A stretch of 64,000 nucleotides of DNA from Ignavibacteria bacterium (GTDB taxonomy: Bacteria; Bacteroidota; Ignavibacteria; Tepidaquicellales; Tepidaquicellaceae), in assembly GCA_015657505.1 (NCBI GenBank), contig JADLKE010000002.1, positions 1,934,013-1,998,012 on the forward strand, in the 5' to 3' direction. This document shows, piece by piece, positions 34,146 to 43,811 of this stretch (positions are counted from its first letter, which is position 1; each line of letters begins with the position of its first letter). Both the position numbers and the translations under genes were made by a program. Under the pieces are notes generated by a model. The model was not told where the DNA came from. It made no database searches and saw only the letters and a list, made by a program, of their open reading frames with translations.

Positions 34146-37016
34146 ATGGCAGAAAAATTATTCCTGATAGACGCAATGGCTATGATATACCGCGCTTACT
34201 TCGCGATGATTGGCAGACCATTGAAGGACGGCAAGGGGAATAATGTATCCGCGATTTACGGTTTCGTGAATTCCCTGATAAAAATAATTGAAGACGAAAA
34301 ACCCGACCACATTGCGGTTTGTTTCGATACCGAGCAGCCGACTTTCCGGCACAAGGAATTCCCCGCATACAAGGCGCAGCGCGCGGATATTCCCGACGAT
34401 ATGCCCTGGCAGATCGATGAAGTCAAGGAAATCGTGAGACTTTTTAACATACCCTCGATTGAACTTCCAGGATACGAAGCCGACGATATTATCGGCACAC
34501 TCGTCAAGCAGGCTGAATTAGAAGGAGTGCACAGTTTTATGGTTACGCCTGATAAGGATTATATGCAACTGGTTTCCGATAAAAGTTTTCTTTACAAACC
34601 GTCGCGCACCTCTACGGGCAACAGGGTTGCTGACGTTGAGATAGTCGGAGTGGAAGGAGTCAAAATTAAATTCGGTGTAACTCCCGATAAAGTCATCGAC
34701 GTGCTCGGTCTGATGGGAGATACCGCCGACAACATACCCGGCGTTAAAGGCGTCGGGGAGAAGACCGCGATAGCCCTGATTCAGGAATACGGCTCGATAG
34801 ATTCGGTGTATGAGAACATAGAAAAGATAACAAAGCCGAAACTGAAAGAGATGCTCCTTAACGACAGGAAAAACGCGTATCTCGCGAGGCATCTTGTTAC
34901 GATAAACACATCCGTTCCTATGGATACGAATTTCCATCACCTCGTCAGGCAGGAACCGGATAAAAAAGCGCTCGCTCTGCGGTTCGAAGAACTCGGGATG
35001 AAAACTTTTTCGAGAAAATTCGGCGCGGGTCTTGATTTTTCGGATGTGAAAAAAGACGAACAGAAGAAGACTGAAGAGGGCTCTTTGAAAATTACAATCA
35101 AAGGCGCTAAGGTCGAGGATTTAATTCCTCCTGAAAAAAAGAACCTGAAGACTATTAACGACGTTAAGCACGAGTATTTTACGATTGATACGAACGATAA
35201 ACTCGTGAAACTCGTGAAGAAACTCTCGGGCGAGGAGGTTATTTCATTCGATACGGAAACAACGGACCTGAATTCCATAAACGCACAACTCGTCGGTATA
35301 TCTTTCGCTTACAGCGAAAATCAGGCTTTCTACGTGCCTGTCAGCGGTGAATACTCGGGCAATAATAAAGCCAACGCGGATTTGTTCAGCCAGAGCGGCG
35401 CCGATGCGAATAAAGGTCTCGAAGTGAATTTCGTAATAGAAAAAGTGAAGCCGCTGCTTGAAAGCAGGAAGGTCGCGAAGACGGGGCAGAACCTGAAATT
35501 CGATTATATGGTGATGAAGAACTACGGAGTGGAAATCGAAAACATACTTTTCGATACGATGATTGGCTCTTTCGTTCTCAATCCCGAAGGCAGGCATAAC
35601 ATGGACGACCTCGCGGAAAAATGGCTGAATTACAAAACCATACACATCGAAGAACTGATTAACAAGGGCAAGAACCAGATATCGATGAGCGATGTCGAGA
35701 TTTCGAAGATAAGCGAGTATGCCGCGGAAGACGCGGACGTGACACTGAAGTTGTATCACAGGCTTGAATATGAACTTCAGAAAATCAACCTGCTTAAGTT
35801 CTGCTCTGAAGTCGAGTTTCCGCTTATAAAAGTTCTCGGCGATATGGAGTATGAGGGAATCAAAGTTGACCCCAGAGTGCTGAAGACTCTTGATAAGGAA
35901 CTCGTGAAATACCTGAAAGAGTATGAGGAGAAAATATATGAACTGGCGGGCGGTAAGTTCAACATAAATTCGACCGGGCAGCTCGCCGACGTGCTAATAA
36001 AAAAACTTCATCTCAAACTCACGAAGAAGACGAAGACGGGATTCTCTACGGACATATCCGTGCTTGAGGATTTGAAATACCAGCATCCGATAGCCGAAAA
36101 CCTTATCGAATACAGGATGCTGGCGAAACTGAAATCGACATATATTGACGCGCTGACCGAAGCCATAAATCCTAAAACAGGAAGGGTGCACACTTCATTC
36201 AACCAGATTGGCGCTTCAACGGGCAGGCTGTCGAGTTCCGACCCGAATTTGCAGAACATACCCGTGAGAACTGATACCGGGCGCAGTTTGAGAAAGGCAT
36301 TCGTGCCTCGCAGCGATGATTACGTCATTCTTTCCGCCGACTATTCGCAGATAGAACTTCGCGTGATGGCGCATTATTCCGAAGACGAGAATTTCATAAA
36401 CGCATTCAAGCGGAACAGGGACATTCACACCGAAACCGCGATGAAGATATTTAAACTTAAGAGCAAGGACGAAGTTACTCCGAACAGAAGGCGCAAGGCG
36501 AAGGAAGTTAACTTCGGAATTCTTTACGGAATAGGCGCGTTCGGTCTCGCGACGAGGCTCGAACTTAAAAACACGGAGGCCAAGGAAATAATCGACATGT
36601 ATTTCAAGGAATTTCCGAAAGTACACGAGTTCCTCGAGAAAACGAAAAAGTTCGCGCACGAGAACGGTTACGTCACGACGCTGATGGGACGCCGCAGATA
36701 CCTGCCGCAGATAAATAATCAGAACGCCACCGTTAGGGCGGAAGCCGAAAGGGCGGCGATTAATATGCCGATTCAGGGAACTGCCGCCGATATGATTAAG
36801 ATTGCGATGCAGGAAATTCACAGGCTGTTCAAGGAAAAGAAGATGAAATCAAAAATGCTCCTGCAGGTGCACGACGAACTCGTTTTCGAGGCGGAAAAAT
36901 CGGAACTCGAAGAGGTGAAGAAAATAATCCTCCGCGAAATGAAGAACGCGATAAAACTTAACGTGCCTGTTGAAGTCGAAATCGGAGAAGGAAAAAACTG
37001 GTTCGAAGCGCACTGA
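34146..37016 (+). CDS. polA: DNA polymerase I
   Basis: The 956-aa protein has all three PolA domains. The 5' nuclease (~1-290) has YEADDIIGTL and GLMGDTADNIPGVKGVGEKTA. The 3'-5' exonuclease (~340-540) has its ExoI motif SFDTETTDL, ExoII NLKFDYMVMKNY and ExoIII YAAEDADVTL. The polymerase domain (~560-956) has motif A SADYSQIELR, motif B RRKAKEVNFGILYG and motif C LLQVHDELVFE. All catalytic Asp are present, so proofreading should be active. It fills gaps in repair and removes Okazaki RNA primers. It is monocistronic. Confidence 0.98.
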   Translation: MAEKLFLIDAMAMIYRAYFAMIGRPLKDGKGNNVSAIYGFVNSLIKIIEDEKPDHIAVCFDTEQPTFRHKEFPAYKAQRADIPDDMPWQIDEVKEIVRLFNIPSIELPGYEADDIIGTLVKQAELEGVHSFMVTPDKDYMQLVSDKSFLYKPSRTSTGNRVADVEIVGVEGVKIKFGVTPDKVIDVLGLMGDTADNIPGVKGVGEKTAIALIQEYGSIDSVYENIEKITKPKLKEMLLNDRKNAYLARHLVTINTSVPMDTNFHHLVRQEPDKKALALRFEELGMKTFSRKFGAGLDFSDVKKDEQKKTEEGSLKITIKGAKVEDLIPPEKKNLKTINDVKHEYFTIDTNDKLVKLVKKLSGEEVISFDTETTDLNSINAQLVGISFAYSENQAFYVPVSGEYSGNNKANADLFSQSGADANKGLEVNFVIEKVKPLLESRKVAKTGQNLKFDYMVMKNYGVEIENILFDTMIGSFVLNPEGRHNMDDLAEKWLNYKTIHIEELINKGKNQISMSDVEISKISEYAAEDADVTLKLYHRLEYELQKINLLKFCSEVEFPLIKVLGDMEYEGIKVDPRVLKTLDKELVKYLKEYEEKIYELAGGKFNINSTGQLADVLIKKLHLKLTKKTKTGFSTDISVLEDLKYQHPIAENLIEYRMLAKLKSTYIDALTEAINPKTGRVHTSFNQIGASTGRLSSSDPNLQNIPVRTDTGRSLRKAFVPRSDDYVILSADYSQIELRVMAHYSEDENFINAFKRNRDIHTETAMKIFKLKSKDEVTPNRRRKAKEVNFGILYGIGAFGLATRLELKNTEAKEIIDMYFKEFPKVHEFLEKTKKFAHENGYVTTLMGRRRYLPQINNQNATVRAEAERAAINMPIQGTAADMIKIAMQEIHRLFKEKKMKSKMLLQVHDELVFEAEKSELEEVKKIILREMKNAIKLNVPVEVEIGEGKNWFEAH

Positions 37017-37333
37017 TTCAATTAACAGTTAACAGATAACAATTAACAGTTAGACTAAGAGCAGTAAATTGATTATGATAAATCGATAAAAAGAAAAACT
37101 TTGATTTCCCGAAAAAGTATTCAAAATATCTACGAAATTTTTATTACTGTTCTTTCTTTTTTATTATTAGGGAATTTAAAGTTACCATAGTAAATTCGCG
37201 TATGACTGTTCGATATAATTGTTATAAGAAATTGTCATAGTGTAGTGAGATATCAAAGGTATTTATGTCTATTGTTCTTATTAATTGCTGAATACTAATA
37301 GATAAATGTTAACTGCTAATTGTTAAATGTTAA
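37017..37333. repeat. Intergenic block bounded by inverted heptad arrays
   Basis: Five heptads of the CAATTAA/CAGTTAA family lie at 37019-37053, just after polA. Eight heptads of the exact reverse-complement family (TTAATTG, TTAACTG, CTAATTG, TTAAATG) lie at 37281-37336. The ~230 bp between are AT-rich without a gene. The last heptad supplies the TTG start of the NUDIX gene. Confidence 0.85.
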
Positions 37334-37807
37334 TTGAAAAACTTGCCCGAAGTCAATTCAATATTCATAGAGTGTTATGTGGTTAGACCTTCGAAAGACG
37401 GTTTGAAATTCCTTCTGCTTAAGCGGAGCGATGACGATTCCCTTTATCCCGGTATATGGCAAATCGTTACAGGCAGGATTGAGGCGGGCGAGAAGGCTTA
37501 TGAGACTGCCTTGAGGGAGGTCGGCGAGGAAACAGGACTCACGCCGGAAAAATTATTCGTGCTTCCTCACACGACTGGATTATACCTTCCCGATAAGGAT
37601 TCTGTAAGTATAATTCCGCTGTTTGTCTGCTTAACGCGCGACAAGGAAGTAAAAATCTCCCGCGAACACAGCAGTTTTCTCTGGCTGGACGCGCGGAAAG
37701 CGGCACAAAAGTTGTTCTTTAAATCTCAGAAAGAAAATGTTAATTTTATAGACAAGGGTTTCGGAAAGAAATCGCTTGCGGGGACTTTCATTGAAATAAA
37801 AATTTAA
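37334..37807 (+). CDS. NUDIX hydrolase
   Basis: The 157-aa protein has a complete Nudix box, GRIEAGEKAYETALREVGEETGL split as G-x5-E-x7-REVGEE-x-GL. It hydrolyses nucleoside-diphosphate-linked substrates. MutT- or dATP-pyrophosphohydrolase-like activity is possible but not resolvable. The TTG start lies inside the last heptad repeat, and a later start would cut the first strand (SIFIECYVVRPS). The hldD gene starts 2 nt after its stop. Confidence 0.9.
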   Translation: MKNLPEVNSIFIECYVVRPSKDGLKFLLLKRSDDDSLYPGIWQIVTGRIEAGEKAYETALREVGEETGLTPEKLFVLPHTTGLYLPDKDSVSIIPLFVCLTRDKEVKISREHSSFLWLDARKAAQKLFFKSQKENVNFIDKGFGKKSLAGTFIEIKI

Positions 37808-37809
37808 TC

Positions 37810-38787
37810 ATGATTATTGTAACAGGCGGCGCCGGTTTCATAGGCAGCGCTCTGGTTTGGGCGCTAAACGGAAAAGGAATAACCGATATTATTATCGTCG
37901 ACCATTTAGGCGAGACCGATAAATACAAGAACATTATACCGTTGAAATTCCTCGACGTGTTCGACAGGGACGATTTCGGACACATGGTGCACGACGGATT
38001 TCTTAAGAATAATAAAGTGTCGGTCTTCTATCATCTCGGGGCTTGCAGCTCGACCACGCAACTTGATATGAATTTCCTGCTCAGGAACAATTACGAATAC
38101 ACGAAGTTCATGTGCAATCACTGCGTTGACAACGACGTGAGGTTCGTGTATGCCTCGTCCGCGGCTACTTACGGGGCCGGTGAGAACGGGTACAGAGACG
38201 ACGTTAACGAACTCCATAAACTGAAACCACTCAATCCTTACGGATATTCAAAACAACTTTTTGACCTCTGGGCTTCGCGCGAGGGGCTGCTTGACAGGAT
38301 TGCGGGAATGAAGTACTTCAACGTTTTCGGTCCCAACGAATACCATAAAGGAGATATGAGAAGCATAGTGCACAAGTGTTTCGGACAGATTAAGGAAACC
38401 GGAAAGGCGAGGCTTTTTAAATCCGACAGCAAGGAATATAAAGACGGTGACCAGAAGAGAGATTTCGTTTATGTGAAGGACGCGGTTGATATGACCATAT
38501 TTCTCGGAGAGAACAGAAACGTGAACGGTTTATTTAATGTAGGCACGGGCAAGGCGACGACTTTCAATGAGTTCATAAAACCCGTGTTCGCCGCGCTCGG
38601 TGTAAAGGAAAACATAGAGTATTTCGACATGCCGGGTGTGCTTAAAGGCAGGTATCAGGATTTTACACAGGCTGATATGACAAAACTAAGGAACGCCGGT
38701 TATAAGGGCGTCCCGACGCCCATTGAAAACGCCGTAAAAGATTACGTCGGCAATTACCTAACTAAAGATTTTCCCTATTTGCAGTAA
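37810..38787 (+). CDS. hldD: ADP-L-glycero-D-manno-heptose 6-epimerase
   Basis: The 325-aa extended SDR epimerase has the NAD(P)-binding GGAGFIGSAL (~6-15), YASSAATYG, the YxxxK catalytic pair in YGYSKQLFD, and KYFNVFGPNEYHKGDMRS. The HldD-specific IIVDHLGETDKYKNI and the acidic DVFDRDDF blocks fit well. It makes the ADP-L,D-heptose precursor of the LPS inner core. With lptD it indicates heptose-containing LPS. It is directly downstream of the NUDIX gene. Confidence 0.94.
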   Translation: MIIVTGGAGFIGSALVWALNGKGITDIIIVDHLGETDKYKNIIPLKFLDVFDRDDFGHMVHDGFLKNNKVSVFYHLGACSSTTQLDMNFLLRNNYEYTKFMCNHCVDNDVRFVYASSAATYGAGENGYRDDVNELHKLKPLNPYGYSKQLFDLWASREGLLDRIAGMKYFNVFGPNEYHKGDMRSIVHKCFGQIKETGKARLFKSDSKEYKDGDQKRDFVYVKDAVDMTIFLGENRNVNGLFNVGTGKATTFNEFIKPVFAALGVKENIEYFDMPGVLKGRYQDFTQADMTKLRNAGYKGVPTPIENAVKDYVGNYLTKDFPYLQ

Positions 38788-38798
38788 CATAATATAAT

Positions 38799-40520
38799 TT
38801 GATGAAAAAAATTTTCTTACTGGTTTTTCTGCTGATTAGCGCGAGCGTTATTTCTCAGGACCTTCCGAATTACATGACTCCTTCCGAAAAGGAAATTTAT
38901 AAAACTTATGTACCTCCGTCAGGCAAGCCCGATGACATTAATCCTCCTTACTCGCGGGTGAGGACGATGGCGGAATGGGAGGAGTTTCAGTCCGTGATGA
39001 TAACCTGGACTTCATACACGTCCATACTCGCCCAGATAGTAAGTTACGTTCAGCAGGAATGCCGCGTAATTATTGTCTGTTCGGATTCTAATTCCGTGAA
39101 GAGTTCTCTTACGTCATACGGTGTTCCGCTCGTGAACCTGAATTTCATGCATAAACCTTACAACTCGATCTGGTGCAGGGATTACGGTCCCTGGTGCGTT
39201 TATACGAAGGATATTGACACGCTGAGAATGGTTGACTGGATATACAACCGCCCGCGTCCCGCGGACGATACGCTGTCCGCTCCGATTTCGAGGTTCTTCA
39301 ACGTGCCGCTTCATTCAATGACAAGTTCACCGTATAACATTACCGCTACGGGCGGCAATTTTATGGTTGACGGTAACGGCACCGCGTTTTCATCGAAACT
39401 TATACTCAACGAAAATCCCGGAAAGACGGAAACGGAAATCGATACGATGATGAGCAAATATATGGGGATTAAACGCTATGCGTTCATGGATGTCCTGCCT
39501 TACGACGGCATACACCACATCGACATGCACATGAAACTACTCGACGAGGAAACGCTTATGGTAGGTCAGTATCCGACGGGCGTTGCCGACGGACCGCAGA
39601 TAGAACTGAACCTTCAGTTCATACTTAATAATTATCTAACCTGTTACGGAAAACCGTACAAGGTCGTGAGAATACCGATGCCACCGAGTTCGGGAGGACA
39701 GTATCCTCCGAATTCGAGTTATTTCACTTACACGAATTCACTTATCGTGAACAAGACCGTCATCGTTCCGATATACGGTTTCCCGCAGGACACGACGGCG
39801 TTAAGGATATACAGCGACGCGATGCCCGGATACCGTGTGGTCGGCATAAACTGCACTTCCATCATACCATTATCCGGAGCCGTGCACTGCATAACGAAGG
39901 AAATAGGAGTATATCAGCCGCTGTTCATTTCGCATTCAGGTTTAAGGAACACGAACAATACCACGACTCCGTATGAAGTAAAAGCGCTGATGAAACACAA
40001 GAGCGGAATCGCTTCGGCGAAATTATACTGGAGCATCGACACTGCCGCAGGATACAATCAGTTGACTATGACGCAAACCGTTGATACTTTTAAGGCGTAC
40101 ATACCCGCCCAGCCGCTGAATACAAAGGTGTACTACTACATTTCGGGCACTTCCGTGAGCGGAAAAACGATGACAAAACCGATTACCGCTCCTACCGGGC
40201 ATTATAAGTTTCTCGTGACAAACGCTACGGGAATCTCAGGCGAAAACGGCACCGCGTATGATTACAATCTATCGCAGAATTATCCGAACCCGTTCAATCC
40301 GATGACCACGATAAATTTCAGCGTGGGCAAAACCGGAAGAACAACTATTAAAGTTTACGACATTCTCGGGCGTCAGATAACAGTACTGCTCGATGAAATT
40401 AAAGAACCCGGAAATCATTTCGTGAACTTCGACGCGGGATCTTTATCCGGCGGAATGTATTTTTACACGATTAATTCGGGTGCGTACACGCAAACCAGAA
40501 AGATGATACTGTTGAAGTGA
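38799..40520 (+). CDS. Secreted peptidylarginine/agmatine deiminase-family protein with T9SS tail
   Basis: The 573-aa protein has a signal peptide (~1-19). The deiminase propeller spans ~55-370 with the full catalytic set: Asp128 in IWCRDYGPW, His240 and Asp242 in GIHHIDMHMK, and Cys364 in SGAVHCITKE. This corresponds to the Porphyromonas PPAD residues Asp130/His236/Asp238/Cys351. An Ig-like segment (~385-475) and a T9SS type A sorting domain (~495-573, NYPNPFNPMTTINF to KMILLK) follow. It is predicted to be exported and surface-attached, deiminating guanidino groups of arginine or agmatine. The substrate is unproven. It lies 11 nt after hldD. Confidence 0.9.
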   Translation: MMKKIFLLVFLLISASVISQDLPNYMTPSEKEIYKTYVPPSGKPDDINPPYSRVRTMAEWEEFQSVMITWTSYTSILAQIVSYVQQECRVIIVCSDSNSVKSSLTSYGVPLVNLNFMHKPYNSIWCRDYGPWCVYTKDIDTLRMVDWIYNRPRPADDTLSAPISRFFNVPLHSMTSSPYNITATGGNFMVDGNGTAFSSKLILNENPGKTETEIDTMMSKYMGIKRYAFMDVLPYDGIHHIDMHMKLLDEETLMVGQYPTGVADGPQIELNLQFILNNYLTCYGKPYKVVRIPMPPSSGGQYPPNSSYFTYTNSLIVNKTVIVPIYGFPQDTTALRIYSDAMPGYRVVGINCTSIIPLSGAVHCITKEIGVYQPLFISHSGLRNTNNTTTPYEVKALMKHKSGIASAKLYWSIDTAAGYNQLTMTQTVDTFKAYIPAQPLNTKVYYYISGTSVSGKTMTKPITAPTGHYKFLVTNATGISGENGTAYDYNLSQNYPNPFNPMTTINFSVGKTGRTTIKVYDILGRQITVLLDEIKEPGNHFVNFDAGSLSGGMYFYTINSGAYTQTRKMILLK

Positions 40521-40587
40521 ATAAATAAAGAATTCCTGTTTGTTTATATTGAATTTACTCTACTTCATAAAATATTAATTTAAGACC

Positions 40588-42543
40588 ATGGGAAAAAATT
40601 TACTGAGAGGGCTTGCAGTATTAGTCCTTACGATTATTCTGTCAAATTTATTATCCGCGCTGAATAATAAACCGAAAAACTTTACGCCTGTTCAAAACGA
40701 TAAGACGTATTTCTCCATAACAACACCCGGAAGCGATAACATCATGACGTTTTTAGTCGCAGATTTTGAGAGTGCGACATTTCCGCCAAGCGGCTGGTCG
40801 GTTTCAGGAACCACTAACTGGACCCGTTCAACCGATGCGAGCGGATACGGCATTGGCGCGGCGTCAGCGCTCGCCGATTTCTACAATATTTCTTCGGGTA
40901 CTTTGAATCTGATTACTCCGGTATTTCCTTCCGCCGTTGCGGGTGATTCGCTGAAGTTCGATCACGCTTACGCGACATACCAGACGGAAGTTGATAAACT
41001 TCAGATTTATACGTCCACGAATGGGGGATCAGCGTGGACGATGCTGATTGAATTGGCAGGGGGCGTAAGCGGTCCTCTCGTCACAGCCCCGCCGACCACT
41101 AATTTATTCGTGCCGACATCATCGCAATGGGCAACGAAAAGATATGCGCTTCCGCTTGGAACGAATATGATTAAGTTCACGGGCGTGTCGGCATACGGCA
41201 ATGAACTTTATCTGGATAATATAGTTATTGGAGCGCCGTACACTAACGATGTCGGCGTAATCGCGATCGATAATCCTAAAAACAACATCCCTCCGGGTAC
41301 AATATCGCCAAAAGCGACTGTTAAGAACTGGGGCTCGACAGCCCAGTCGTTTCCGGTTACGATGACAATAACCCCCGGCGGATATACTTCGACTCAGAAT
41401 GTTACCGGACTCGCGCCTAACGCGTTACAACAGTTGACTTTTACGAACTGGACACCTGCAGTCGGCAGTTATAATCTGACGGTTGTATCACAACTCGGCG
41501 GGGACCAGAATCAGACGAACGATACGATGAGGGCCACAATTTACGTTTCGAACGTATCAAGAAATGTACTTCTCGAGTATTGCACAGGGACCTGGTGCCA
41601 GTGGTGTCCTTGCGGCGCATCGACCGCGCATACTCTTGAAACGACTTATCCGTCGCTGGTAGTAGTTGCATATCACGGCAGCGGCTCGGATCCCTGGATA
41701 AATTTCAACGGGAACGGTATACTCGGCGCTTTATCGTTAAACGCGTATCCGACAGGAATTGTTGACAGGCAAAACGCTCCGGGTGATTATACTACCTGGA
41801 CGGGTCTCGTGACAAACAGGTACACGAATTATGCAACCACTCCTGTATCGATTAACATCGTGTCCCAAAATTACAATTCGTCAAACGGGCAATTGAACGT
41901 TTCGCTTAATGCTTCTACAAACTGCAATCTGACCGGAACGTACAGCATTACTTATGAAATAATGGAGAACAATCTTGTTTATGCCCAGACGGGAAACGGC
42001 ACCTGTCCCGGAAGTTCCACATTCGTTCATAATCACGTGGTGAGAAACGTTGTTAACGGCATGAACGGAGAAACCCTCACCACCACGAACTGGAATGCGG
42101 GTCAGACAATAAGCAAATCATTCTCGACAACAATTCCTTCCGCCTGGATTGCCGCAAACTGTCAGTTGGTAATTTACGTATATAAGGGAGCAAGCGCGAA
42201 CAACATGGCGGAAGTGCAGAATGCCCTTAAAACAAATGTTATACCCAACTCGATTTCAAATGAAAACATCGGGATCCCGAAAAATTTCGAAATGAATCAG
42301 AATTATCCGAATCCGTTTAACCCGACAACCAATATCAAGTTCGGTCTTCCCAAAGCGGGTAACACCTCGCTAAAGGTTTATAACATTCTCGGTAAAGAAG
42401 TGATGTCAATGTTTGAAGGTTATATGGATGCAGGATATTACAACTGCACGCTCGATGCTTCAAAACTTTCGAGCGGAGTTTACTTCTATACTCTTACTTC
42501 GGGAAACTATACCGAAACAAAGAAGATGAGCATTGTGAAATAG
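40588..42543 (+). CDS. Omp28-like T9SS-secreted protein with CxxC motif
   Basis: The 651-aa protein has a signal peptide (~1-26), then a jelly-roll choice-of-anchor-J-like domain (~55-215, DFESATFPPSGWSV to LYLDNIVIG). A CARDB/Ig-like domain follows (~220-320). The Omp28-type thioredoxin-like region begins ~330 with EYCTGTWCQWCPCG, a redox-like CxxC. The C-terminus is a T9SS sorting domain (NYPNPFNPTTNIKFGLP). Omp28 proteins are outer-membrane-associated; adhesion or redox roles have been suggested. It is transcribed in the same direction as the deiminase and is followed by a terminator. Confidence 0.9.
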   Translation: MGKNLLRGLAVLVLTIILSNLLSALNNKPKNFTPVQNDKTYFSITTPGSDNIMTFLVADFESATFPPSGWSVSGTTNWTRSTDASGYGIGAASALADFYNISSGTLNLITPVFPSAVAGDSLKFDHAYATYQTEVDKLQIYTSTNGGSAWTMLIELAGGVSGPLVTAPPTTNLFVPTSSQWATKRYALPLGTNMIKFTGVSAYGNELYLDNIVIGAPYTNDVGVIAIDNPKNNIPPGTISPKATVKNWGSTAQSFPVTMTITPGGYTSTQNVTGLAPNALQQLTFTNWTPAVGSYNLTVVSQLGGDQNQTNDTMRATIYVSNVSRNVLLEYCTGTWCQWCPCGASTAHTLETTYPSLVVVAYHGSGSDPWINFNGNGILGALSLNAYPTGIVDRQNAPGDYTTWTGLVTNRYTNYATTPVSINIVSQNYNSSNGQLNVSLNASTNCNLTGTYSITYEIMENNLVYAQTGNGTCPGSSTFVHNHVVRNVVNGMNGETLTTTNWNAGQTISKSFSTTIPSAWIAANCQLVIYVYKGASANNMAEVQNALKTNVIPNSISNENIGIPKNFEMNQNYPNPFNPTTNIKFGLPKAGNTSLKVYNILGKEVMSMFEGYMDAGYYNCTLDASKLSSGVYFYTLTSGNYTETKKMSIVK

Positions 42544-42564
42544 GAGATTATTTTGTTAAAAATA

Positions 42565-42591
42565 AAAAGGGAGTTCTTCGAACTCCCTTTT
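42565..42591. terminator. Bidirectional rho-independent terminator
   Basis: The stem AAAAGGGAGTTC / GAACTCCCTTTT has a tight TTC loop and is flanked by A-rich and T-rich tracts. It lies between the convergent Omp28-like gene and rocD and can serve both. Confidence 0.9.
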
Positions 42592-42611
42592 CTTATTATG
42601 TATATGCGTTG

Positions 42612-43811
42612 TTAGTTCGCGAGCACTTTGTTTACCTGTTCTACCGCCCAGTCGATTTCTTCCTTCTTTATTACGAGAGGAGGGGCGAACCTGATGACGT
42701 TTTCGTGTGTTTCCTTGCAGAGAACGCCGAGATTCTTGAGACCTTCGCAGTATTTCCTCGCGCCGCCTGCTTCGGGCTTCAGTTCCACGCCTATGAAGAG
42801 TCCCTTGCCTCTTATTTCTTTCACGTGCGTTGTCTTAATCGCTCTGAGTTTGTTCCTGAAATATTCGCCGAGTTCGTATGATTTTTCTACAAGTCCTTCC
42901 TCGACGAGAACCTTAAGGCTTTCGCGCGCGACAGCGCAGCCGAGCGGATTTCCGCCGAACGTCGAGCCGTGGTCGCCGGGCTTGAACACGCCCAGAACCT
43001 CTTTTGTAGAAAGCATCGCCGATACGGGGTAGCAGCCGCCCGAAAGGGCTTTGCCTATCGTTACTACGTCGGGCTTTATTCCTTCGTACATGAACGCGAA
43101 AAGTTTTCCGCTTCTGCCGAGTCCCGACTGAATTTCATCCGCAACGAAGAGTATGTTGTTCTTCTTGCAGAGGTCGAAAGTCTTCTTAAGGTAACCTTCT
43201 TCAGGAACGATAACTCCGCCTTCGCCCTGAATCGGTTCGACTATAAATGCGACCGTGTTCGGTGTGATTGCTTTTTCAAAATCGGCAGCGTCGCCGTATT
43301 TCACTACCTTGTATCCCGGCGTCAGGGGACCGAATCCCGCCTTGTACTGCTCTTCAGTGGAAAAACTGATAATGGAAATCGTCCTGCCCGCGAAGTTGTT
43401 CGTGCAGACAATTATTTCCGCCTTGTTCTCGGGCACTTTCTTTACCGTGTAGCCCCATTTCCTTACTGCCTTGAGCGCGGTTTCAACCGCTTCCGCGCCG
43501 GAGTTCATCGGAAGCACCATTTCATAACCGGTGAGTTCGCAGAGTTCCTTGCATAGCAAAGGCAACTGGTCGTTCCTGAACGCGCGCGACGTGAGTGTTA
43601 CTTTTTCCGCCTGCTTCTTCAAAGCGTTTATGATTCTCGGGTGGCAGTGACCCTGATTGACCGCGGAGTACGCCGCGAGACAGTCGAGATATTTATTCCC
43701 GTCAACGTCCCACACCCATACGCCTTCGGCTTTTTCGATGACTACGTCGAGCGGATGGTAATTGTGCGCTCCGTAATTGTCTTCGATTTCTATAAATTGT
43801 TTCGTGTTCAT
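42612..43811 (-). CDS. rocD: Ornithine aminotransferase
   Basis: The 399-aa class-III PLP aminotransferase converts ornithine and 2-oxoglutarate to glutamate semialdehyde and glutamate. The PLP lysine is in TIGKALSGG, the Asp is in FVADEIQSGLGRSGK, and the substrate-shaping blocks NYGAHNYHPLDVV and MNSGAEAVETALK match ornithine aminotransferases rather than acetylornithine ones. Length is normal. It is probably used in arginine/ornithine catabolism. It is monocistronic. Confidence 0.93.
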   Translation of the reverse strand: MNTKQFIEIEDNYGAHNYHPLDVVIEKAEGVWVWDVDGNKYLDCLAAYSAVNQGHCHPRIINALKKQAEKVTLTSRAFRNDQLPLLCKELCELTGYEMVLPMNSGAEAVETALKAVRKWGYTVKKVPENKAEIIVCTNNFAGRTISIISFSTEEQYKAGFGPLTPGYKVVKYGDAADFEKAITPNTVAFIVEPIQGEGGVIVPEEGYLKKTFDLCKKNNILFVADEIQSGLGRSGKLFAFMYEGIKPDVVTIGKALSGGCYPVSAMLSTKEVLGVFKPGDHGSTFGGNPLGCAVARESLKVLVEEGLVEKSYELGEYFRNKLRAIKTTHVKEIRGKGLFIGVELKPEAGGARKYCEGLKNLGVLCKETHENVIRFAPPLVIKKEEIDWAVEQVNKVLAN

